From Candidatus Amarolinea dominans (GTDB lineage Bacteria; Chloroflexota; Anaerolineae; SSC4; Amarolineaceae), in contig JADJYJ010000016.1 in NCBI GenBank assembly GCA_016719785.1, forward strand, positions 1 through 20,856: 20,856 nt of DNA, written 5' to 3'. A program made the translations under genes and the position numbers. Numbering within the stretch: position 1 is the first letter of the stretch; each line of letters starts with the position of its first letter. The notes under the pieces were generated by a model. The model saw only the letters and a program-made list of their open reading frames with translations. It had not been told where the DNA came from and ran no database searches. Positions 15,570-20,856 of the stretch are shown here, piece by piece.

Positions 15570-16277
15570 ATGTCAGGCCCACAAACTCGCGGTAGTTGTG
15601 TATTCTGCGGTCGGGAATTCGCCAAGGGCGGGCTTTCCCGGCATCTGCCAACATGCCCCAAACGGCAAGAGGCTCAGGCGACAGCCGATGCTACCAAGCG
15701 CCAACACCAGACCCTCTATCATCTCCAGGTGCAGGATGCCTGGGGCGCCGGCTATTTCCTGCATCTGGAGATGCGCGGCAAAGCGACGCTGAAAGACCTG
15801 GACGAGTACCTGCGCGCCATCTGGCTGGAGTGCTGCGGGCACTTGAGCTCCTTCAAGATCGCAGGCGCCAGGTACGACAACACGGCCGGTCTCTGGGGCG
15901 AGAACGAAGGCCCCTTGATGAACGCGGTGAAGGTGAGCAGCATCTTCCAGCCAGGTCTGGAGCTGTCATACGAGTATGATTTCGGCACGACCTCGAAGCT
16001 GACCATCAAGGTCATTGCGGAGCGCGAGGGCAAGCCGCTCACCGAGCATCCGATCTTCCTGATGGCGCGCAACAAGTTCGAGCAGCCGTCATGTAGCGTT
16101 TGCGGCGCGCCCGCGACCTGGTTGTGCTTCGAATGCATGTATCACGAAGATCAGAAATGTGAATTGTGCGACGAGCACGCCCAGGAGCACGAACACGAGG
16201 AGATGGTGATGGCGCTGGTGAACTCGCCGCGCACGGGCATGTGCGGGTATGATGGGCCGGCCGAACCGCCGTACTGA
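15570..16277 (+). CDS. Zinc-finger/pRiA4b ORF-3-like protein, copy C2
   Basis: This intact 235-residue paralogue of C1 serves as the reference for that frameshifted copy. It has an N-terminal C2HC finger (CVFCGREFAKGGLSRHLPTC), the pRiA4b ORF-3-like middle (YHLQVQDAWGAGYFLHLEMR, DLDEYLRAIWLECCGHLSSF, LSYEYDFGTTSKLTIKV) and a C-terminal Cys/His cluster (CSVCGAPATWLCFECMY, CELCDEHAQEHEHEE). A variable loop near residues 105-120 (AGLWGENEGPLMNAVK) differs from C1. The start has AAGGAG 9 bases upstream. The stop overlaps the start of the MFS gene by one base (TGATG). The function is unknown; pRiA4b ORF-3 domains occur on plasmids and mobile elements. Confidence 0.85.
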   Translation: MSGPQTRGSCVFCGREFAKGGLSRHLPTCPKRQEAQATADATKRQHQTLYHLQVQDAWGAGYFLHLEMRGKATLKDLDEYLRAIWLECCGHLSSFKIAGARYDNTAGLWGENEGPLMNAVKVSSIFQPGLELSYEYDFGTTSKLTIKVIAEREGKPLTEHPIFLMARNKFEQPSCSVCGAPATWLCFECMYHEDQKCELCDEHAQEHEHEEMVMALVNSPRTGMCGYDGPAEPPY

Positions 16278-17407
16278 TGATCCGGCCGAAGGCGGCGTAC
16301 TTCTTCTACTTTGCGGCGGGCGCGTGCCTGTTGCCATTCCTGGCGCTCTACTATGCCCAAAACGGCATGTCGGCCAGCCAGATCGGGCTGCTCTCTGGCC
16401 TGCTCCCGCTGGTGACGCTGGTCAGCGCGCCGCTGTGGGGCGGCCTGGCTGATGCGACGCAGCGACACCGGCCGGTGTTGCTGCTGGCGATGGCGGGCAG
16501 CATCGTCGTGGTGGTGGCCCTATCGCAGACGAGCGGGTTGCGCTGGCTCATCCCGTTGGTCATCCTGAATGCCTTCTTCTTGGCGCCGGTCATCCCGCTG
16601 GTTGACAACACCGTCTTGACCATGCTGGGCGACCGCAAGAGCCTGTACGGCCGGCAGCGCATCGGCGGCGCGTTCGGGTGGGGCCTGATGGCGCCGGTCG
16701 CGGGCTGGCTGATTGACCGGGCCGGCATGTCGGCCGCCTTCGGCGGCTACGCGCTGCTGATGCTCGGCTGCCTGGTCACGGTGGCGGGGCTGCCCATCGA
16801 ACGCGCCGGCGGCCGCGGCTCTTATTGGCGTGGGGTGGCCGCCCTGCTGCGCAACGGGCCGTGGGTGATCTTCCTCGCCAGCATCCTGATCGGCGGCCTG
16901 GCGCTCTCCATCGAGATGAGCTTCCTCTTCCTCTACATGGAGCGGCTCGGCGCCAGCAAGACGCTGATGGGGATCACGCTGGCGGTTTCGACGGTCAGCG
17001 AGCTGCCGGTTTGGTTCTTCGCAGACCGGCTGATCGAGCGCCTGGGCACGCGCAAAGTGCTGGCGCTCTCGCTGCTGGCGTGCGCCGTGCAAGGTTTCGG
17101 CTACAGCCTGATGACGAACCCGCTGGTCGCGCTGCCGATCCAACTGCTGCATGGCCTGGCGTTCTCCGCCAGTTGGGCCGCGGGTGTGGCGCTGTCGGGC
17201 GAAATCGCGCCAAAGGGAATGGGCGCGACCGCGCAGGGAGTGTTCGGCGCGGTGTCGTGGGGCGTACGCGCGATGCTGGGGTCAGTGTTGGGCGGGCTGC
17301 TGTTCGAGTATTTCGGCCCCGCGGCCGCCTTCCGCTGGGGCGGCGTCGCGGCGCTGGTGGGGATTGGGTTTTTGTGGGTGGCGAGCCGGCGCACAGAGGC
17401 TCGATAG
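16277..17407 (+). CDS. Major facilitator superfamily transporter
   Basis: This is a 376-residue inner-membrane protein with about 12 hydrophobic segments, normal for the family. It opens MIRPKAAYFFYFAAGACLLP. The loop after the second helix (WGGLADATQRHRPV) is a variant of MFS motif A, and a second cytoplasmic loop reads RLIERLGTRKVL in the equivalent place of the second half. The layout resembles the MFS_1-like/LacY-type branch, whose members move sugars, nucleosides or drugs. The substrate cannot be told from sequence. Its ATG overlaps the C2 stop, so it is translationally coupled to C2 in an A2-C2-MFS operon. There are no frameshifts. Confidence 0.85.
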   Translation: MIRPKAAYFFYFAAGACLLPFLALYYAQNGMSASQIGLLSGLLPLVTLVSAPLWGGLADATQRHRPVLLLAMAGSIVVVVALSQTSGLRWLIPLVILNAFFLAPVIPLVDNTVLTMLGDRKSLYGRQRIGGAFGWGLMAPVAGWLIDRAGMSAAFGGYALLMLGCLVTVAGLPIERAGGRGSYWRGVAALLRNGPWVIFLASILIGGLALSIEMSFLFLYMERLGASKTLMGITLAVSTVSELPVWFFADRLIERLGTRKVLALSLLACAVQGFGYSLMTNPLVALPIQLLHGLAFSASWAAGVALSGEIAPKGMGATAQGVFGAVSWGVRAMLGSVLGGLLFEYFGPAAAFRWGGVAALVGIGFLWVASRRTEAR

Positions 17408-17456
17408 GCTGATTCACGAGGAACGCGCCGGAGGCGGGCAGCCGCAACGATAATCA

Positions 17457-17472
17457 GGCTGGTTGCCCAGCC
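17457..17472. terminator. Hairpin between convergent genes
   Basis: GGCTGG-TTGC-CCAGCC is a perfect 6-bp stem placed between the ends of the MFS gene and the convergent small gene. It has no T-run on either side, so a terminator role is only suggested by position. Confidence 0.3.
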
Positions 17473-17494
17473 ATCGAAGCTCGGCGGGGCCGCG

Positions 17495-17650
17495 TTACGT
17501 CGAGACCGCCTCCTGGCTTGTCTCATACTTCTGCCGCACATCCTCCAACCGCCGGATGCGCCCTGCGATCTTCTGTTGGCGCGCCCGACGGATTGTTGCC
17601 AGAAAAGCCGGATGTCTGGCGATCAGATCGTCTGCCACATCATCTTCCAT
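17495..17650 (-). CDS. 51-residue antitoxin-like small protein
   Basis: On the minus strand an ATG at 17650, preceded by AGGA, opens MEDDVADDLIARHPAFLATI and continues with RRARQQKIAGRIRRLEDVRQ, ending EAVST at 17495. An acidic start followed by a basic helical stretch of this size, with the LEDVRQKY-type ending, is reminiscent of the small antitoxins found with RelE/PIN-type toxins. No toxin is adjacent, and I cannot name a family. The start lies 25 bases after the M28 peptidase stop, so it could be read from the same transcript. It is real as an open frame with a ribosome binding site; coding status is moderate. Confidence 0.5.
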   Translation of the reverse strand: MEDDVADDLIARHPAFLATIRRARQQKIAGRIRRLEDVRQKYETSQEAVST

Positions 17651-17656
17651 GCCGAT

Positions 17657-17676
17657 CCTGGTCAAGTGGATAGGTT
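17657..17676. repeat. 20-bp direct repeat, left copy
   Basis: The repeat, centred on GTCAAGTGGATAGG, recurs at 18986-19005 with a single T/C difference. The two copies flank the M28 peptidase gene. It could be an IS-end footprint or a recombination scar. Confidence 0.6.
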
Positions 17677-18845
17677 CAGCTCGCCACGATCTCCCGCACG
17701 AGCGCCACTACCTCGGCCAGTTTTTCCACGCTCACTTTGTCCATCGTATCGGTCGGGAAATGAGCCAGGTTGAAGGCGCCCTGGGAGCTGAACGCGAGAG
17801 CGGGCACGCCGCGGAAGGAGAAGGTCGAGTGGTTGCTCTGCGGCCACGGCTCCGTCCATTGCAGCGCAGGGTAGCGAGCCACGATCGCTTCCAGACGGGC
17901 GGTCAACGCTGGAGAGGTGTTGAATCGGGCAACAGTGTTCGGCCCGTTTACGTAGCCGGCGCCGTCCATGTTGATCGCCAGGGCGACCTCGGCGAAGGAG
18001 GCCTCGCCGGCGCGGCGCACGTATTCATCATCGCCGATCGGCAGATATTCCTCGCTGTCGAAGGCGATGAACTCCAGGTCGAACGGCAGCACCGCGCCGC
18101 GCAGGGTTTCCGCCAGCGCCAGCAGCGCGGCGGCGCCGCCAGCATTGTCGAGCGCGCCGGGGGTATTGAAGCGTGTGTCGAAGTGCGCCATCAGCGCCAT
18201 GCGCTGCGGAGGCGCGCCGGGCGGACGAGCGCCGGGTTTGCGCGCCACGATGTTGGCGGCGGTCGCGGGGTATTTGGCGCAGTCCAGGCGCAGATGGAGC
18301 GGCGCCGGTTGGGCCAACAGGCGCTCGATGACGGCAACCGGCGTGGTGGCGGCAGGAATCTCCAGCTCCCAGTCGGCGGTGAACTGTTCGTACTGCGGCG
18401 TGGGCGGGGGCGGCGCCAGCACCGCGGCCGGTCGTTTGCTTTCCAGCAGCCCGATGATGGCGTGGTCGCGCTCGCCGGCCAGGAACCATGACTTGGGCGC
18501 CAGCGGTTCATTCACCAGCTCGCCGTGCAACAGCGCGATCCGGTCCGTCAGGTCGGCTGCGGCCAGCTCAGTCAGCGTGGCTGCAGGAACAACCGTCGCA
18601 GTCACGTCGCACGCGGGCGAAAAGGCGTTGGCCTCGACCGGCAGGGCATCGCCTCCGGCGGACAGCCAGGCGCCTGCGCACTGCCAGCCGGTGCAGGCGT
18701 AGGTCTGTTCCTCGACGACCAGCCCCAGGGCGCTAAAAACGTCACGCACGTAGGCGGCCGCGGCCTGGTTGGCCGGCGAGCCAACGGGTCGGCAGCCGAT
18801 CTCGACGCTCAGTTTGTGAAGATGGCGGGTCAATTGGGTATGCAT
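17676..18845 (-). CDS. M28-family zinc metallopeptidase
   Basis: This is a 389-residue aminopeptidase-type enzyme. The ATG at 18845 (MHTQLTRHLHKLSVEIGCRP) follows GAGGA; the frame is open further upstream but without an equally good start. Residues about 15-195 include a protease-associated-like insert (PLAPKSWFLAGERDHAIIG). The metal site of M28 enzymes is complete: His in MAHFDTRF, the bridging Asp in PGALDNAGG, the general-base Glu and ligand in AFDSEEY, Asp in INMDGAG and His in PQSNHSTF. The fold is expected to bind two zinc ions and remove N-terminal residues from peptides. No signal peptide is seen, so it is probably cytoplasmic. It is intact and flanked by a 20-bp direct repeat. Confidence 0.9.
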   Translation of the reverse strand: MHTQLTRHLHKLSVEIGCRPVGSPANQAAAAYVRDVFSALGLVVEEQTYACTGWQCAGAWLSAGGDALPVEANAFSPACDVTATVVPAATLTELAAADLTDRIALLHGELVNEPLAPKSWFLAGERDHAIIGLLESKRPAAVLAPPPPTPQYEQFTADWELEIPAATTPVAVIERLLAQPAPLHLRLDCAKYPATAANIVARKPGARPPGAPPQRMALMAHFDTRFNTPGALDNAGGAAALLALAETLRGAVLPFDLEFIAFDSEEYLPIGDDEYVRRAGEASFAEVALAINMDGAGYVNGPNTVARFNTSPALTARLEAIVARYPALQWTEPWPQSNHSTFSFRGVPALAFSSQGAFNLAHFPTDTMDKVSVEKLAEVVALVREIVAS

Positions 18846-19206
18846 GTCATCCTCAACGCAAATGGTGATTTCATGGTGTCTCTGCTTTCTCACTGTCCGC
18901 GGGCCATGCAGACCAGGTTGGGCCGCTGACGCCACTATCGCGCTGGAGTGCGGAGAAGTTCCCCCTGCCGTGGGAGGAGTTCCTACCTGGTCAAGTGGAC
19001 AGGTTGCTGCGATCGAGCAACTTTGCGCGGCTGCGTGCGAATTTTGCCATGATGTATTCAGATCCCGGCAGCTTGAAGGCGATGCTCGGAACGCTTCAGG
19101 CGACTCTGCTCACCATGTTGGCCAGCCTGCTGGGATGAGTCCCGCAGCTATCTGCTGCCGCGTGAACTGGGGCCACGGCGCTCGCAGAACTGACGCCCTG
19201 GCCGTC
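18846..19206. other. Gap of about 360 bases with a possible gene fragment
   Basis: There is no complete gene here. A plus-strand frame from about 18944 reads WSAEKFPLPWEEFLPGQVDR and continues helically to LLTMLASLLG before the TGA 19136-19138. It has no start codon or ribosome binding site and looks like the end of a lost gene. The direct repeat at 18986-19005 lies inside it. The rest resembles nothing I recognise. Confidence 0.35.
18986..19005. repeat. 20-bp direct repeat, right copy
   Basis: Matches 17657-17676 in 19 of 20 positions (GTCAAGTGGACAGG core), about 1.33 kb away in the same orientation. Confidence 0.6.
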
Positions 19207-19761
19207 CTAGAGCGTTTTCGTCTGCCAACCGGCGATGCCCCGGACGGCCGTATCGAAATTGACTCCCATCCGGAAGGCCTGTTCGACTTCCCGATTGGGA
19301 TAGCCGAGCCGGTAGAGTTGCCGTTCCGGATCGTAGCCTTTGATGGTCAGATAGCCCGTCTGGTAGAGCAGGGGCAGAACCTGCAGCCGTTCGATGTCAT
19401 AGCTGCTGAAGGCCAATTCGCCAACGTTCAGATCGTCCAGTTGTCGGATGTCGTAGTGCTGGTTTTGGATCAGTTGGATCAGGAAAGTGGGCGTGCCGCT
19501 CTCGAACCAGTAATTGCGGAAATCCTGGCCGTCCAGCAGGAGCAGTAGCGAAAAGGGATTGTACACCGTCTCGCCGCGGCGCGAAAAAGCGAAGCCGTTG
19601 TACCAGCTCCGTATCTCGGCCAGGATGGTGGACAGATCGCACCCCTCTCTATCGGCAAAGCTCTGCAGGTAGTCCCCGAAGTTTTGCTCGGTAGAAGCTT
19701 GCGCATGATTGCCTCCGTCTATCGAGTGCGTTGGACCGCATTCATTGTCCCGATTGCTCAC
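19207..19761 (-). pseudogene. AAA-ATPase-like/PD-(D/E)XK protein remnant with internal deletion
   Basis: The readable part is the central region of a common family of AAA-ATPase-like proteins with a C-terminal PD-(D/E)XK nuclease domain: EIRSWYNGFAFSRRGETVYN, FRNYWFESGTPTFLI, ELAFSSYDIERL and LYQTGYLTIKGYDP, then LGYPNREVEQAF. Directly after REVEQAF comes RMGVNFDTAVRGIAGW, which resembles the very end of these proteins, so the nuclease domain has been deleted in frame. The ATPase N-terminus is also missing: the first about 20 residues of the open frame (from 19761) are unrelated and similarity begins near TEQNFGDYL. No activity is expected. It lies just downstream of the Uma2 gene on the same strand. 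Confidence 0.75.
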
Positions 19762-19806
19762 CTCTCGTGCTGCAACGCTCGCCAGTTCGGCGCCTCGAGG
19801 CGCACC

Positions 19807-20358
19807 TCAGACGCTGAACAAATCTGCCACCTTGACCGCAAATCCGGCCAATACGCCCTCGCCGGTCAGCGTGTCATCTTCATTGAATTCCTCGATCATG
19901 GTGGGCGAATGAAAGACCAATACCTTGCGCGCCGACGGTTCGACGACCCAGACCCATGTCACACCGATGGCGAAGTATTCGGCCAACTTCTCGCGCAGGT
20001 CCTGCCAGCGGTCATCGGGTGACATGATCTCCACCACCAGGTCGGGCGCCACGGTCAGATAGCCCTTGACCGGCTGCGCCAGGCGGCTCGTCGAGATGAA
20101 GGCGATGTCGGCGGCGCGCACGCGATCCGGATTGCGCCGCGTGTAGATGCCAACCTCGCCGCCTGTGACTCGCCCCAGGCGCTGCCGACGCACGAAGGCG
20201 CGCAATTCACTTCCCAGGTTGAACTCAATCGTCCCGTGCTCATCGCCGGTTGGGGTCATGGTCACAATCCTCCCATCAATCAGCTCGCTCGGGCCGATGT
20301 CGCCCAGCGCCAGCAGTTCTTCTCCGGTTATCGGCTTCGTCGCCATCATGACACCCAT
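19807..20358 (-). CDS. Uma2-family protein (predicted restriction-endonuclease fold)
   Basis: This 183-residue protein is typical of the Uma2 (DUF820) family, which is very abundant in cyanobacteria and Chloroflexota. The start ATG at 20358 (MGVMMATKPITGEELLALGD) has GAGGTGAT just upstream and is preferred over the internal Met codons. Family features are PSELIDGRIVTMTPTGDEHG, ADIAFISTSRL, APDLVVEIMSPDDR, LREKLAEYFAIGVTWVWVVE and the C-terminal EGVLAGFAVKVADLF. The acidic and Lys residues of the PD-(D/E)XK-type core (D in PDLVVEI, E in VVEIMSP, K in LREKLAEY) are present. The substrate is not established. It begins 29 bases after the small gene upstream on the same strand, so the three minus-strand genes here may form one operon. 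Confidence 0.9.
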   Translation of the reverse strand: MGVMMATKPITGEELLALGDIGPSELIDGRIVTMTPTGDEHGTIEFNLGSELRAFVRRQRLGRVTGGEVGIYTRRNPDRVRAADIAFISTSRLAQPVKGYLTVAPDLVVEIMSPDDRWQDLREKLAEYFAIGVTWVWVVEPSARKVLVFHSPTMIEEFNEDDTLTGEGVLAGFAVKVADLFSV

Positions 20359-20387
20359 CGCATCACCTCAATTTCCGCATCGAAGAT

Positions 20388-20723
20388 CTATTCGATCCAT
20401 TGCTCAATGGCGTTCAAGAATTCCTCGAAGCGCACTTTTTCACATAATCGGTGTTCGTCAGGATTTTCGAAGGGATGAATATGCCAACCAACAAAAGCAT
20501 TGTCTGCTCCAAAAATGCGTTGGTTGTCTTGGATGAGCGTGTAGGAGCATGTGCTGTTGATCGGGTTGTAGTAGACGTCAATGAAGGCGTCAATGGTCAA
20601 GAAAACTCGCGTCTTCGTCACAGCGTTGTCCAGCACCCGAACATCGTAACTGACAACCAAAGCAGACTGGTCACAGATTCGGCGCAGACGTTCGATGAAT
20701 TGGGATAGAGTCAAGCCAGCCAT
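20388..20723 (-). CDS. Small protein with a TumE/DUF6516-like look, possible toxin
   Basis: A 111-residue product starts at the ATG 20723 (MAGLTLSQFIERLRRICDQS), which overlaps the end of the preceding small gene by 13 bases. The open frame extends further upstream, but those residues read the preceding gene out of frame. It carries LVVSYDVRVLDNAVTKTRVF, then IDVYYNPINSTCSYTLIQDN and the conserved-looking WHIHPFENPDEHRLCEKVRF. The size, N-terminal helix and beta-rich middle recall TumE-type toxins (DUF6516), and the tight overlap with a small upstream gene is typical of toxin-antitoxin pairs. This is a resemblance, not a firm family call. Uma2 follows after 29 bases. Confidence 0.6.
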   Translation of the reverse strand: MAGLTLSQFIERLRRICDQSALVVSYDVRVLDNAVTKTRVFLTIDAFIDVYYNPINSTCSYTLIQDNQRIFGADNAFVGWHIHPFENPDEHRLCEKVRFEEFLNAIEQWIE

Positions 20724-20855
20724 TGCAGGATGTCGTTCAGTTTCTTGCGGCGGGTTATCAAGCTGTCCCACTCGAAGTAATCACGTTCGATCCGGTATGA
20801 AGTTGGAGCCTGCAGTTCGCCGCTGCGACCACCTTTGGAACTGCTCGAAGTTCAT
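20711..20855 (-). CDS. Small helical protein upstream of the TumE-like gene, one frameshift
   Basis: At the right edge a minus-strand ATG (20855) opens MNFEQFQRWSQRR. The reading continues in another frame from about 20815 with GELQAPTSYRIERDYFEWDS and LITRRKKLNDILQWLA, stopping at the TGA 20713-20711. One base is missing or added near 20815-20820. Corrected, the product is about 48 residues, charged and helical. Its last codons overlap the start of the TumE-like gene, so the two should be translated together, and this one could be the antitoxin. No family is recognised, and the start has no visible ribosome binding site because the window ends there. Confidence 0.45.
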
Positions 20856-20856
20856 T

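Noticed and set aside
17463..18491. Plus-strand open frame of 342 codons opposite the peptidase
   Set aside because: The minus strand encodes a complete M28 active site; the plus frame has no recognisable features.
18844..19548. Plus-strand open frame opposite the ATPase remnant
   Set aside because: The minus strand shows clear family motifs; the plus-strand frame is a shadow over most of its length.

Overview
This is a GC-rich accessory region, most likely from a Chloroflexota (Anaerolineae-like) bacterium. That guess rests on protein style, not on a marker gene: nSTAND1 NTPases carrying WD40 or TolB propellers, a Thr/Pro-rich stalk, a Uma2 protein, AbiEii-type fragments and small toxin-antitoxin remnants. 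No RNA gene, CRISPR array or phage module was seen.

Layout. 1-1068 is the right end of an IS21-family element (istA 3' end, frameshifted istB, subterminal repeats). A 78-bp MITE-like element follows (1104-1181), then an AbrB-type antitoxin gene whose PIN toxin is cut off after about 15 residues. A frameshifted SDR/epimerase gene lies on the minus strand (1543-2554). Positions 2761-8803 are system 1: a good promoter, an FGE/SUMF1-like protein with a helical N-terminal domain, and a very large SIR2-like/nSTAND1/TM/coiled-coil protein ending in 15 almost identical WD40 repeats. Positions 8850-10939 hold small genes from three families: A (AbiEii C-terminal-like), B (101-aa unknown) and C (zinc-finger/pRiA4b ORF-3-like), here in the order B-C then A-B. 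Positions 11089-14919 are system 2: a SIR2-like protein and an nSTAND1 NTPase as separate overlapping genes, followed by a Thr/Pro-rich stalk and TolB-like propeller. Positions 15147-17407 hold another A-C pair coupled to an MFS transporter. The rest is mostly on the minus strand: a 51-aa antitoxin-like gene, an M28 metallopeptidase, a deleted AAA-ATPase/PD-(D/E)XK remnant, a Uma2 protein and a small overlapping gene pair.

How the genes may work together. Systems 1 and 2 are diverged paralogues with one plan: SIR2-like domain, STAND NTPase switch, repeat propeller sensor. Known STAND proteins use the propeller to sense and the NTPase to oligomerise and trigger an effector. An immunity or programmed-response role is therefore plausible but inferred. 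Both SIR2-like domains have lost residues usually needed for NAD hydrolysis. The A, B and C families are reused in three pairings, with a nearly identical promoter segment duplicated ahead of both A copies.

Caution. Single-base indels interrupt many otherwise convincing genes (istA, istB, vapB, epimerase, FGE-like, the WD40 region, C1, the TolB propeller, the last small gene). Many lie in short homopolymers, so consensus errors are likely for at least some. The nearly intact stretches 10312-13680 and 15217-18845 argue against uniformly poor sequence.
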